A stretch of 64,000 nt of DNA, taken from Azolla caroliniana (lineage: Eukaryota; Polypodiophyta). Under the pieces are notes generated by a model. The model was given only the letters and a program-made list of their open reading frames with translations, was not told the DNA's origin and ran no database searches. The stretch lies in the NCBI GenBank assembly GCA_043228905.1, contig JBHGNT010000010.1:19158001-19222000 (forward strand), in the 5' to 3' direction. The translations under genes were made by a program, and so were the position numbers. Shown in pieces: positions 51,401 through 63,559 of this stretch; the stretch's first letter is position 1; each line of letters opens with the position of its first letter.

Positions 51401-51506
51401 GATTCGAAAAGCTGTCTCACAATGCATTTGATCTGCATTTTCTCTCTGCATGTGTTTTCATTTTAAGGTCCATTAAGTATTTGCATTTCTGTGGCGAACA
51501 TTACCA

Positions 51507-54500
51507 ATGCATCGGTTTCCATTGCAATTGCATCTTTATATTGCTAGGAATTCATCCAAATCAGTAAGTTTCAAGTCTATATCAAGGCCCGTAAGCTTTA
51601 AGCAAGTTGGAGATATGGCTGACTTACAACCAGCCACCCCCTCTAGGGAAATTGATGGACAAAATCAAGAAGAGCCACAATTGGAGAAAACTGCATTAGG
51701 AGGTTTTAGAAATAATGACGAGCTTCAGAAGTATTATGGAAGAACTGGAAAATCTATCATAACCGGCTCCAATGCTATGCCAGATTCAGCTAGAATTGAT
51801 GGTTCACATACAATATCTAAGGAGATGCTTAAAGGAAACAAAGGAAAGGATATTAAGCTCCCAGAGGCCGATATTGTTGACTTGACTAATGATAGTCCAC
51901 TACAAAATGTGAGGCATACATCCAAGTTTCCAGCCTTCTTAAAGAGACATCATCGAGTAAGGTGTGACCATAGACCATCACGATCTTCAGATCAAAGAAT
52001 CCAATGTCAAATGCTCGATGGCGAAACATCTTCACCAGTTATTATACCAACGCTGAATCCAAAATCTCTTCAGAGCCATATAACTAGTAGACACGTGGCG
52101 GAAGGTAACTTGGATGCTGAATCAGGGGAATTTGGTGAACTACCTAATGTTTTAGAAAATGAGGAGTTAAATATGAAATCATCTGGAGGCAGTAATAACA
52201 CTATTAGACCTGCAAGTTCAAGAAAGAGTGAACAATCACCAAACAAGACATCGAAATCTGAGATTGTTCTTCCAATTAAACGGACACACTCTTCACTTGT
52301 CGGTCCAGCTAAACGTTGTCGACAGTTTAAGCCTCCAAGAATGCTTCGTTCTCAAAGAAATGCAAGAGGGTCTCCTTCAGGTGGAATGCAAAGCCCTATT
52401 GAGATAGATGATTTTGAAACTCCTGTAAGTGATTCCAAGTCCACCAATGTTCAATGCCAAATCGATGAAGATGAGATGTTGGCACGGGTCCTCCAAGAAG
52501 AATACAGTCTTGAAGATAGTGGAAGAAATACCTCAATGGTAAACACATTTCCGTTGATGCATTCCTTTTGTCTTTCATACAATTTCATCTGAGTGCATTG
52601 GAATAAGTTAGTTTTTGACAAGTTTAGCTGCACCCATTTTCATTGCATTCTTAGTAGCCTGTGGATTCATGCATCTTTTAGGATGCATGGTTTGTCTAAT
52701 GTATTTCTTTATGGATCTATCACACCAGGATGATGCGCAGCTTGCAAGAATTCTTCAAGAAGAAGAAAATGCAAGATCAAGACAGACAGCTCAACCACCT
52801 TCTCATGTTGTATGTATTTTGTTTGATGCTCACGAGCTTTCAAATGCATAATCAATATGATTGGTGAATAAGCAATGCACATAAAGTTAAGCATAATGTT
52901 TTTACTTTGTTTGACAGCCAAACTCATCGTCTGAACAAGTAGCTAGGAGGGAATTACAAAGAGTTGTTTCTTCTTTTAGGCCCCTTTCTGGTATGCCGAC
53001 ATCAACTTCTTCACGGATGAGAATTCTAAGAAATCTCCACCACAGACATGCAAGGATGGGCCAACGAGTTGGAGGAAGGGCATCAAATAATGCTGAAAAC
53101 CTGTTCCATTTTCCAGAAGGTTTAGATCTGGATACAGTAAGATGTCTATCCATTTGTTTTTTAAGATCGTTTACACTAGCATATGCACATACATGTGATT
53201 AGATCCATATATTTATGGAGAAAGCTCCGAAATAGGTCTGAGGTTTTCTTAATTTTCCCAAATACTGTTGATCATCCCCAGAAAGTGCAATTGTATGTGC
53301 TTTTTGAGCAATTTATGGTAATTTTATCCATTTTCGTCACCTATATGTGCTATTTGAGCAATTTATGGTCAATTCATCCCCTTTACTAACTTATATGTGC
53401 TATTTGAGTGTTTTATGGTCAATTCATTCCCTTTCCTCTCTATATATCTATATGTTATATAATATATATGCTATTTGAGTCGTTACATCGTGAATTTATC
53501 CCCAGGGATACTTGAATATTTTGGAGTTCCTCTGTCCATTATCACATATAGTAGTGTTGCTTAAACCCACATTTTTACCGATGTGGGTCCTAGTACAGTC
53601 TTGCATTCATAGATATGTTGTGTGTATATCTCATGTCGGATACATTTTAGACGTGCAAGGTACATATACATATATGTGCACGAATGTGAAGTGTCAAATG
53701 CACAAGTATGTTCAAAAGAAATGGAAAACTATATTTAAAAAGAGAGAACTAAATGTAATGTTTCGAGGGATGAACATGTGAAATTTGATTTTGCAGAGAC
53801 TAGAGTTTTTGGCATCTCTGGAGATGGCTTCATTAGGAAGCTTTCCATTATTAGCCCATGCAAATCGGGATTTTAACGAGTGAGTCACATAGTATTCAGG
53901 GTAATGTATATGAAACGTTTCATTCCACTACTTCTTGCTTCTAAATGTGTCTGATCTGGCTGATACAAGGAGTGATTATGAGATGCTGCTTGCCTTAGAT
54001 GAAACCAATGGATCGCATCATCGTGGTGCATCCCGTAACCAGATTGAACGGTTGCCAGTTTCTGAAATCCAGGTAATCCGTCTCATCTCTTTTTTGTAGT
54101 TGGAATGTTCTAGAGTTCGTCCATATTTGTGTCCATAAATAGTTTTTGGATATGTGTCCTCTCTCAATTTATTTACAATTTACATGATGGCATATGAAGG
54201 TAAATTTCTAGCCTCATCGTGTTTAGTTTAAAGAACATTACCCTTGTAAATTGGTTATTCAAAGACAACAATGAGTCAGCCCACACCATATTGTTTCTAA
54301 CTAAAATTGATTTTGATGACCAATGAGGATTGACCCTGAAGATAGCACTTTGGTGTCTTTAACGAAACTAGAATTTAAACTCATGAAAAGCAACTATTAT
54401 CATCCTTTCCAAATTCACTCAAGCATTCAGCTCTGCCATGGTTGCACCCGAGTTTATGATGTTTGTTAAATTTCTAATTAGGGTTCCCAATGCTATATAT

Positions 54501-54893
54501 CTTCACCTCTTTATTTTTTTAGTAGATTGTCTCCTTATGGATACATTCCAAAATAGAGTCAATTGATGTGAGGGGTTTGTTATGAAGTGTAATGTATGTA
54601 TTTCCTTCATAAAAATCTTGTTTATTGATGCTTTGACTTCAAAACAGCCTACAGATGTTTGTGAAGAGTGCTCAATATGCCTTGAGACTCCTATGGTTGG
54701 GGATGTAGTTCGACGTTTGCCTTGCATGCATAGCTTTCATCAACAGGTTTGCATTTAAATACTCTTTTTTCTAACATGAATGAATTTTAAAAAAGTAAGC
54801 GATTGATGGAACAAATAAAATTGGTGATGGCAGTGTATTGATGAATGGCTAGGTCAACAAGCTAAATGCCCTGTTTGTAAAGTGAATTTATGA
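51507..54893 (+). CDS. RING-H2 E3 ubiquitin ligase with SUMO-interaction-like motifs, 7 exons, 558 aa
   Basis: Exons 51507-52538, 52729-52809, 52918-53136, 53797-53879, 53970-54072, 54648-54746 and 54834-54893 join in frame. The C-terminal RING-H2 has ligands Cys514, Cys517, Cys532, His534, His537, Cys540, Cys551 and Cys554, and should recruit an E2. Upstream, DYEMLLALDE and ERLPVSEIQ form the linker common to many plant RING-H2 proteins. Two copies of LAR(V/I)LQEE(Y/E) lie at ~325 and ~349, helical motifs like ubiquitin-binding ones. The long disordered first exon holds IVDLTNDS (~123-130) and PIEIDD (~297-302), both shaped like SUMO-interaction motifs, and basic patches. This suggests a SUMO-targeted ligase, which is inference. 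Start is uncertain: Met37 (51615, MADLQ) is the alternative, in frame. Confidence 0.88.
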
Positions 54894-56310
54894 TTTGAAG
54901 AAATATTCAAGCTTTACATATTGCAGTGGTGTCCGAAAAATTGCTGCGCTTCTCTCTGCACGGGAAATTGTTTTTGACCAAAAAATTTCAAACCTTCGAA
55001 GCAAGGAAATGATTCAGCATATGAACTGAATATGCCTTGATATGTACAAATTGGTTGTTTTTGTTATCAAGAATTTGAGATAAAGGGCTAGCAATCCAAA
55101 ATGTTGATAACTTGTCAATATATCTTTCAAATGATTAGAGTAGGACATGAACCTTCCTTGATGAGTAAGTAAATTGCCACACCCTCTACAAAACCGAATA
55201 GTTCAGCACTTATTCTGATTATTCTTTATACTCTTGTAAAGTGGAAAGACACATACATCACTTGTTAGAGTTACTATGAAATGTTTGGTGCAATCCCATT
55301 AGATTTAAATTCAAACCTAAAGGTGAACACAGCCATGATGTAAGAAATATCAGCCAAAACATATTACAGTATATGCACACACATTGACGAGGGCGAATGA
55401 AAAATGTATAGATGTTGCAATAGTGTATCTAGAGATAATCAAAGCATATAAGTTAGAGTTCATTTAGATAAGAATCTCCAAAATAGGAGTATTGGTAGAA
55501 CAATGTATAAATACATGATGGACATATATAAGTTGAATTCAACTAGATGTTGATATCTAGATTTAGAGCATTATTGAACAACCTCACTTCGATATGTTGG
55601 CAACACAACTATAAACAATGAAAGAGTGAAAGGCCCCCTAAATTCTAAGACATGAATTCAACAATTGTATGAAACTTAGGAATTGAGGTGGCAAATTAAT
55701 ATTGGGATGATGGATGGGTGCAATGATACACACATGTGATTGTTCTTATCATAGAAGTAAGAAAAATGCATGATAGAAATGGACTTGCATTTGTCGTTAG
55801 GAACATGTTAGTCGGCAGGAGGTTGAATCTCAATGGTAGACCTAATACGTTACGTCTAATGCACTATTCCCAGTTAAGAATGAAATGGATAAGGGAAGGT
55901 AATGCCAATCTTACAAGATTTGTTGCTAGTATATGGAAGTTTATGTCTTCTAGATCTTGGGTTCAACACCACAAAGAACAATCAAAATGGATACGAAACT
56001 CATTGCTGTAGCCTATAACTATAACTATGGTTGGATGTGGAAGGCATGAGCTTCGTGGCACACCATTACTCAAAGTGTGACTCTTGTCGACAACAAAGGG
56101 TTTCACTTGAGTTTGAGAAATTGGAGTATGTGGAGTTTTGCCTGATTTTGAGGATCTTGAGAATGAGAGGCAATTTGAGGACGGTTGGTAGCCCACACCT
56201 AACAAAAGAGAGTGCTCTCTTCCGAGTGATTAAAAAAGGGATGGGTATTTTGCGAATTTTGAAAACACGCAGGCAAACATATAGGGGCATTTGTTTGGTA
56301 TATCCCCATC
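54894..56310. other. Intergenic, nothing recognised
   Basis: 3' flank of the RING gene, then unique sequence. A 91-aa open frame at about 55736-56011 has no recognisable motif. Confidence 0.45.
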
Positions 56311-56492
56311 ATCCATGTATGTATGTGTGTAATGTATGTATGTATGTATGTATGTATGTATGTGTGTAATGTATGTATGTATGTATGTATGTATGTATGT
56401 ATTTATGTATGTATGTATGTGTGTAATGTATGTATGTATGTATGTATGTATGTATGTATGTATGTATGTATGTATGTATGTTGTATGTATGT
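56311..56492. repeat. (TATG)n microsatellite
   Basis: About 180 bases of TATG tetranucleotides broken by GTGTAATG variants. Long open frames across it are artefacts. It lies ~190 bp upstream of the PPR start. Confidence 0.97.
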
Positions 56493-56573
56493 ATGGATTG
56501 ATGAATGGACGGATGAAGCGAGACAGAAGGTTCGAATCAATTTGCAGAGAGAAACCAAACCATCGAGATCATG

Positions 56574-56611
56574 GTGAAGAAGAAGAAGAAGAAGAAGAAG
56601 AAGAAGAAGAA
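56574..56611. repeat. (GAA)n microsatellite
   Basis: About 38 bases of GAA units in the likely leader of the PPR gene, ~70 bp before its ATG. Confidence 0.93.
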
Positions 56612-56677
56612 AGGAGAAGGAAACGTCTCCTTTGGTGCTTAACATGATATTGCAGAAGACATGATTTCCTGTGTTAA

Positions 56678-58732
56678 ATGGCTCAAAAACAACTCAAAAA
56701 CATGACCAGTAATGTCAAAAATCTACAGAAGGAGACCATCTCTTCGATAATACCTATGCTCAAATACTGTGCAAAGAAGAAACACCTAAATGAAGGTAGT
56801 AAAATACATGCTAATATTCTCAGAAATGGTTTACTTGAAAGATGGCCACATATAGGAAGTAGCTTAGTGAGCATGTATGCAAAATGTGGCGACTTTAAGA
56901 AATCACAAGAGGTTCTTGATGAACTTCAGTTTAAGGGAAATAATAACATATCATCCTGGAATGCTCTCATTGGTGGATACATCTTACATGGAAAAGAAGA
57001 AGCAGCATTGAATTGCTTTGATCAGATGAAATACAAAGAAGGAATACCCCCAGATTCCATCACTTTTTCTTGTATTCTGAAAGCTTGTGCTAACACAAGA
57101 GACATTTTTAAAGGTAGAGAAATCCATGATGAGATTGTAAAGTTAGATCTTGTAAAGAAAGATGTTGTGCTTGCCACTGCTCTGGTGGATATGTATGCAA
57201 AATGTGGTCAAATGAATAAAGCAGAAGAAGTGTTTTTTGAGATTAGAAATCGGAATATAGTGTCATGGAATGCTCTCATCACTGGATATGCTCAACACGG
57301 TCTTGTAGAGAAAGCATGGGGTTGTTCTCTACATATGCAAAGGGAAGGTATATCTCCGGATGCCATCACTTTCGCGTGTATTTTGAAAGCTTGTGGTAAT
57401 ACATCTGCTATTGAAGAAGGTGAAAAAATCCATAATGAAATAGTTCATCGAGGATTTCTCACAGAAGATATCATCATGCTTGGCAATGCTTTGGTAGCTA
57501 TGTATGTTAAGTGTGATGCATTATCTAAAGCTGAGAAAGTGCTCAAAAAGCTTCAGGGTCGGAATGTTGTTACTTGGTCTACTATTATTGGTGGATACGC
57601 CCATAAGGGCATGTATGAGGAATCTTTGAATTGCTTTGAGAGGATGCAAAATGAGGGATTCTCTCCAAATGTAGTTACTTTTATTTGTATATTGAAGGCT
57701 TGTGGAAATACAAGAGCTATTGCAAAGGGAGAAAAGATACATCATGAGATTGTTAGAAATGGGAAACTTAATTTGGAGAAGGATGTTGTGCTTGGCACAG
57801 CATTGGTTGATATGTATGCTAAATGTGGTTCATTGGAAAAAGCTCGTGAAGTTCTGAAAGAGCTTGCTTTTCGAGATGTTATCGCTTGGAATACACTCAT
57901 CACAGGATATGTTCAAAGTGGACAAGGTATAGAAGCTTTACATAGTTTCAAACAGATGCAAGAAGAGGGTCTCTCGCCAGATAATGTGACTTTTGGTTGC
58001 ATATTAAAGGCATGTGGGAGCGTTGGTGCAATTGAAAAGGGTGAAAGAATACATGATGAGATCGTTAGAAGAGGATTACTCGGCAAAGATATTGTTTTGG
58101 GCAATGCTTTGGTAGATATGTATGCCAAATGTGGTGCATTGGAAAAGGCTCAGGAAGTATTTGATAAAATTATTGTCCGGGATATTGTCTCTTGGAACTC
58201 TCTCATTACAGCATATGCTCAACAAGGGCGAAATGAGGAAGTGCTCAGTTGTTTCAAACACATGCAAGATGACAAAATATTTCCAGATTCGATGACATTT
58301 CTTTGTTTGTTAAATGCATGTAGTCATGCAGGTCTACTAGATGATGGTGAAAGATACTTTCTAGATGTAAGTAAAAGTTATAATATTGGTCTACATTTGG
58401 ATTACTATACTTGCATGGTTGATCTCTTTTGTCGTGCGGGACATTTTGAGAAGGCATTGATGGTGATTAAGAATCTGCCTCTTTATGATTGTATTCATGT
58501 CTGGAATGCGCTATTGAGTGCTTGTAAAAACTGGGGAAATGTGAAACTTGGAAGACTTGCTTTTGAACAAGCAATACAACTAGACAATAACAACCTTGCA
58601 TCTTATGTATTGATGGTTAATATATATATAGCTGCAGGCATGAAAGAGGATGCCAAAAGGATCGAAGCCATGAGAGAACAGTGTTGTTTTCCTGAAAGTA
58701 GGACATGGACTAGTATTATTACTATATTTTGA
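56678..58732 (+). CDS. Pentatricopeptide repeat protein, PLS/E type, intronless, 684 aa
   Basis: About fifteen PPR motifs occupy residues ~25-600, in the repeating order of PLS proteins. The recurring pieces are 'ALVDMYAKCG', 'RDIVSWNALITGYAQ-G' and 'PDxITFxCILKACG'. The last ~85 residues resemble the E domain (GNVKLGRLAFEQAIQLDNNN, then YVLMVNIYIAAGMKEDAKR), but the frame stops at SRTWTSIITIF. There is thus no DYW deaminase domain. Such proteins bind specific organelle RNAs and usually guide C-to-U editing, here needing a partner with deaminase activity. The N-terminus (MAQKQLKNMTSNVKNLQKE) is basic and polar and only a weak transit peptide. A single intact exon is usual for the family. Target RNA is not predicted. 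Confidence 0.95.
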   Translation: MAQKQLKNMTSNVKNLQKETISSIIPMLKYCAKKKHLNEGSKIHANILRNGLLERWPHIGSSLVSMYAKCGDFKKSQEVLDELQFKGNNNISSWNALIGGYILHGKEEAALNCFDQMKYKEGIPPDSITFSCILKACANTRDIFKGREIHDEIVKLDLVKKDVVLATALVDMYAKCGQMNKAEEVFFEIRNRNIVSWNALITGYAQHGLVEKAWGCSLHMQREGISPDAITFACILKACGNTSAIEEGEKIHNEIVHRGFLTEDIIMLGNALVAMYVKCDALSKAEKVLKKLQGRNVVTWSTIIGGYAHKGMYEESLNCFERMQNEGFSPNVVTFICILKACGNTRAIAKGEKIHHEIVRNGKLNLEKDVVLGTALVDMYAKCGSLEKAREVLKELAFRDVIAWNTLITGYVQSGQGIEALHSFKQMQEEGLSPDNVTFGCILKACGSVGAIEKGERIHDEIVRRGLLGKDIVLGNALVDMYAKCGALEKAQEVFDKIIVRDIVSWNSLITAYAQQGRNEEVLSCFKHMQDDKIFPDSMTFLCLLNACSHAGLLDDGERYFLDVSKSYNIGLHLDYYTCMVDLFCRAGHFEKALMVIKNLPLYDCIHVWNALLSACKNWGNVKLGRLAFEQAIQLDNNNLASYVLMVNIYIAAGMKEDAKRIEAMREQCCFPESRTWTSIITIF

Positions 58733-58739
58733 GAGCTAA

Positions 58740-59440
58740 ATATGGTCCGTAGACCAGATCATCCATACAAAGTATGAGTAAATGGATTCCAGAATTGAAG
58801 GAATATACACACAGACCTTACACTCGTTTCGCCATGGAATCTTGATGCAAAGACTTATGGGGGTAAAGCATTCATATGACGTAAACCATAGGCTATCAGG
58901 AATGCTCATGCCTCCACTTGGTCTGTCATACTATCTTAGACAAATGCCAATTACACCAGAAAACACCTAGCGTTGATGGAAAGGCACCATCCAGTTTATC
59001 AGGTAACCTTGTGTGCTCTCTCAGCATTTATATGAAGTGAAAACCAATCTTCTCCAAACCACAGCCAAGTGGGAATGTCCATCCCTTCACTTGGTCTATC
59101 AATGTATCTTATTCGAAGAAAACCGCACCGTGAAAGCACCTAACCGTGATGGAAAGACACCATCCAGTTTATCAGGTACCCTTGTCTGCATCATCCTCTC
59201 TAAAGGATGCATAGTCAAGAAAAAAATCTAGTGTCTTTGAGCATCATTGTCAATAAGAATAATACATTATTCTATAGCCTCATCCAATGCTTGAACAATA
59301 GTGTTGGACTGTGTATGCAAAGAGCAATGGACTTATCCTGAATGTCTATAACAAACAGGTTTATCCATGAATCTTCAAACCTAGAAAAACACCACATATA
59401 GGTGGTGAGGCATCATCCAATATATCATGTAGTTTTATAT
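58740..59440 (+). repeat. Imperfect repeats downstream of the PPR gene
   Basis: The motif CACCATCCAGTTTATCAGGTA occurs near 58987 and 59158, 171 bp apart, and in weaker form (CATCATCCAATATATCATGTA) near 59409. It is preceded each time by related stretches such as CC(A/T)TCACTTGGTCT and AGAAAACACC. It may be duplicated 3' UTR or PPR-gene 3' flank. No coding role is seen. Confidence 0.65.
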
Positions 59441-59780
59441 GCTTTCTACATAGTTACCTCTAGGAGATGTATAATAGATTGGGGTTTAGTTGTTTAAGGT
59501 TTGACAATACTTCTACTGGTCAGATGTTTGACCAATTCTAAAACCAAAAAAGCAGTTGATTACAGATTGAATCTTAATTCCAATTCAAACACGTTGGGCA
59601 AAATTGGAACAGGCATTCATATGTTTACAAAAAATTGGAATCAATGTTGCATGTGGTTTAACTCAAAAAAATAATGTATGACAGTTTGATGATGGTGTGA
59701 GGCTTGAGCTTCACATAATTCCACTGCAAATTTGGGTCTTGCCAAATTTGCAAGACCAATTAGTTTTTGCCATAGTATGT

Positions 59781-59843
59781 AATATACGCATTCGTCTGCT
59801 CAAACATTCGTTTACGTACGTTTTGCAAACGAATGCGTATATT
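59781..59843. repeat. Perfect 15-bp inverted repeat (hairpin)
   Basis: AATATACGCATTCGT at 59781-59795 is the exact reverse complement of ACGAATGCGTATATT at 59829-59843. The 33-base loop contains a second competing inverted pair, CATTCGTTT and AAACGAATG, around TACGTACG. It could fold as alternative stem-loops or be the end of a short foldback element. Confidence 0.8.
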
Positions 59844-59904
59844 ATTCAAACATTCGTATGTGTTTTGTTGACTTCTTTATTTTTTTGTTTTTGCTCACAG
59901 AGGG

Positions 59905-60093
59905 GAGGAATGTTCTGCACAGGTGCATATCTTCTTCCGCCATTGGTTTCTGCACATCAGTGCAATAATGCCAAGCTCCTCTCTTCTCCCATCTAGCCTC
60001 GAACGTTCTGCATAGTTCACACTGCACATCTTGTCCCGCCATCAATTTCTGCACATCAACACGACGCCAAGCTCCTCTCTTCTCCCATCCAGG
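59905..60093. repeat. Tandem duplication (~98 bp) with leader-like sequence
   Basis: Two copies share CTGCACATC, CCGCCAT, TTTCTGCACATCA and GCCAAGCTCCTCTCTTCTCCCATC. The second ends CCAGGTATGTTT, like a splice donor. The composition is unlike the AT-rich surroundings. It may be an orphan first exon, but no following coding exon was found. Confidence 0.7.
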
Positions 60094-63008
60094 TATGTTT
60101 AGGGTTAATAATAGGGTTTAAAGTTTGAAAAATCATGCATGTTTCTCCATTCTCAACATCAGCGCGCATCAGACTCATTGATAGCTTCATTATTATGGAC
60201 ATGAATGGCTCATAGGTAGAACAATCAACCTCCATTTCGAATCTCTAGTTAATGGCGTTATCTCTCTTGTGCCTTTAAACAATTGTGATGTGGTGGTGGT
60301 GGTGCCTTGCTCATATGTAGGCTTTAACATTAAACAAACCTTTAGAATAATGAGTGATTCTAAAGTTTTGTATAATGCATTTATTTAATTTTAGAATGTA
60401 CAACTAAATCTCAATTTCTTTAAAGAGTAACATTTATGAGCTATGCCATTTTCATATCTCTTTTTGGCCATGGTGCGTTTTTAAATAGATTTTTAAGGAA
60501 TATGAGGATCACATTTACAATGTGCCCAAGCGGATCACAACTTATAGAGTTGAAGAATTAACACGTTTTTAACATTTACATATTATTAGCTAAGTGATAT
60601 CCAGCCAAATCGTGCCAATTGGATCAAAACACAAATAAAGTAGATGTTGACTCGCTTATAAACCACCATTGGCCTTTTATATCATACAATATTCATCATT
60701 TGTCGAAGTTTGATATATTCACTATTTGTTTTATTGCATATTGGATATGATGTGTCCATATTATTATATGCAATTCACATCCATTGTTCCCTTAGACCCT
60801 AAGCTGAACAATTTGTCCTAGTCATCTATGTAGACATTAATATCATGATGTTGTTTTGAAATTGCTCACGTGAATCTACAAAATTGTAGCGCCATCTCAT
60901 CTTTTGGCATGTATAGTCTCGAGGTAGCCTAATATATATGAGCAACACTTTCTTGAAATAGTGGTTTGATCACATCACATCATGGTTTCACAATAAAGTT
61001 TTTGAGTTTGATTGATCACTCATAATCATATATGATTTTTGTAATAACTATAATTGTGTTGATCTATATACTAATATTGCTTTGCCTATTCTAGCAAGAA
61101 AACAATCACAACAAGGATGTGTTCATGATTATGTTTTTGTTTGCATATAAGATTGCAAAGTGTGAATTTAAGCATTAACAATTATTGTCAAATATTAAAA
61201 ACGACCACATTTCAAAATTGAGAGGGTGACTTGTAATAAACATTAATGCTTAATATAATGTTTGCATTTGTAATGTTCCCCAGAGAAACACTCCAATGGT
61301 AATTGAGTTGGGCTTGCTTCAATTATCGAGGACACTGTATGCCTCACACATACATAGTTGAGAACAAAGAAATGGATTGGTTGTTCAAATAACTAAACAT
61401 ATATTCGCAATACTTAAATTTTGAAAGAAAGTAGATTGATTATTAGATAACAATAGGTGCATTACACATCACCATATTGATGCCGGGTTGGGATGATGGA
61501 TCTTACATACAAATGCTTATAGCACCAAATCATAATAAGGATGCTTCGTCTTTACACACATTACATTAAAAGAGCTTAGATGCCCCCACAAGTTACCACA
61601 TATTTCTTAGTGATTCCTTGAGCTTATTGATGAGTGCAACCCCTACATCTTACATCAGCCATTAATGTCACCAATAGAGGAGCTTTAAATATTTTTAGTT
61701 GAACCACGCATAATGTTGTTTGTGTCATGGAAAAAGCACATTGGAACTTGTGGCTATTAGTTGTCATCTAATACTTCATGTGAACATTATGTAGATACAT
61801 GTACATGTGGAAATGGCTTTGGGTAACCTTGAAGCTACACATAATTCTTGGTGGAACATCATGATCATAGTCGTTCGTAATTGTTGAGAGACATCAACGT
61901 ATTTACTAAGCATCAGTGTCCCTTGTGGCTAGCCTTTGAAAATGAATGCATGTTATTAGATGGCAATTAGGTTAAATTCAGACAATTTGGGCCTTTTGAG
62001 AAATGTTATGCCATGGGTACACTTATGCATGGAGGGGTGGCGAAATTATTAAGGAGATATTCTAAATCTTCCATCATATGACCTATGGCTCGATAGATCT
62101 TGGTGAGAGGAATCCAGGGCTTGAAGTATTGAGTTGTGATGAAAGAATTATGCCACTTTCCCCATAACTCCAAAAGTTCCCCAATGGAAGCCTATTTCCC
62201 TCTTCCTTTTAGAGAGAATTATGACATTCAAATATTCCAAAAAAAGGTCCAATATTGGGTTCATATTTTGTCCATTGGTGGAGTGAGGCTCAACCTTCTC
62301 ACACTTATTCTAATAAATTTGATAATTAGTCCGGTGCTATGATATTCAATTTCCAAGATCAATATATAATAAACTCTAGGTCTATCTACCTATCACGTGT
62401 CACACTCACCCTAATTTCATAGGAATGAAGAGGGCTATGGAGTTAAGATTAAATAAAAGGATTCAAGTTCCCTAGGGATGCAAGATACAAAGAAATAGTT
62501 TGGAAGATGGGATGCATTACTCTTGCTTTATGATGAAGTTCGATAGACCAATGGCTTATAAAACTCCATGTACAATATGTATGTGAAATTCTTTCATTTT
62601 GTGTGAGTCCCATAGGTCATATTCATGTGCCACATAGACTAGTGAGAGAATGATAAGAGATTTATCCCATCACAAGTGTTTTTCAAATGTTTGTATTTGA
62701 CCTTTAAATCATAAAGACAACATCTATTGATGTTTTTTAGTAGTCATACCATGAACAATAATTCTAATAATCTATGTATGTATGTATGGTCAAAGTAATT
62801 GTTTGAAACTTGGTCAAGAAGCAATTGCCAATAAACATGTACTTTATTATTAAGACCTTGTCAACTTATGGAATTGACAAGGAATTACATGGAAAGAGAG
62901 ATCAATGGCACACCAACATCCTCCATTTTTATCTCAAATTAGTACATCTATAGCACAACACTAGAAGAACCCACATGTTTTCAAATTTTTGTGGTACTAT
63001 ATATAATC
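60094..63008. other. Intergenic, nothing recognised
   Basis: About 2.9 kb of AT-rich DNA with a short GGT run near 60292-60302. No open frame above 70 aa looks like a known protein. The right end is the 3' flank of the thaumatin-like gene. Confidence 0.5.
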
Positions 63009-63475
63009 TCATTGGCAGAGGTAGAGGTCGTAGTTGGTGCCATAGGCGCATGTTTGGGTCTTGTCGACCGTGTATCCAGTGTAGTAACCATTGGGACAAG
63101 CACTAGCGGAGTCCGCGGTGCAATCGACCGTGACACATCCCGAGTTGGAGGGGACAACCTTCAAGGGGATATTGAAACCTGCGAGGACCGAGATGTCATA
63201 GTAGTCGAGGTTGCTGCTTCCGTCCACTGTGATCTCGAACTGTGAGACCCCGGATGGGGGCCCCGTGTTGCACGCTTGTCCGGAGCACCCTGTGTTGGCG
63301 ATAGCCCACATTGTCCCGCTCACCCAACTCGGGGACGCACCCACTGTCCATGTCTGTCCGGATGCCAACTCGGAGCACCCCCCGCCCACCCCGTTGCTTG
63401 GCACCCAATATTTGGCGCACACCGTGTAGCCGCAAGTGTTGTGCACTGTGATCGTGGTTGCCTCTGATGCCCAAA
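63009..63475 (-). CDS. Small (S-type) thaumatin-like protein, 3' exon, partial
   Basis: About 155 residues of a thaumatin-like (PR-5 family) domain, ending in a stop codon at 63009. It starts ...ASEATTITVHNTCGYTVC and ends GTNYDLYLCQ. Ten cysteines are visible, the number in S-type members (five disulfides) instead of 16 in the large type. Such proteins are secreted and linked to defence and stress. The exon is GC-rich against its surroundings. It opens after a good acceptor (TTGGCACAG), and no ATG with a signal peptide lies directly upstream in frame. The first exon is therefore most likely past the right window edge, beyond the 84-bp repeat array. If there were no intron, the gene would lack a start codon. 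Confidence 0.9.
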
Positions 63476-63559
63476 CTGTGCCAAGGATCAAGACAAATAT
63501 TCAACAATTGCATGTAAATCATATTTAGTGGACAACAAATTTACACAACATGACTAATT

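Noticed and set aside
55736-56011. 91-aa plus-strand open frame
   Set aside because: Composition is plausible but I recognise no family, and there is no supporting context.
56323-56647. Open frames of about 80-100 aa rich in MYVC
   Set aside because: Translation of the (TATG)n microsatellite.
63211-63467. Plus-strand open frames opposite the thaumatin-like exon
   Set aside because: Antisense shadows of a GC-rich coding exon.
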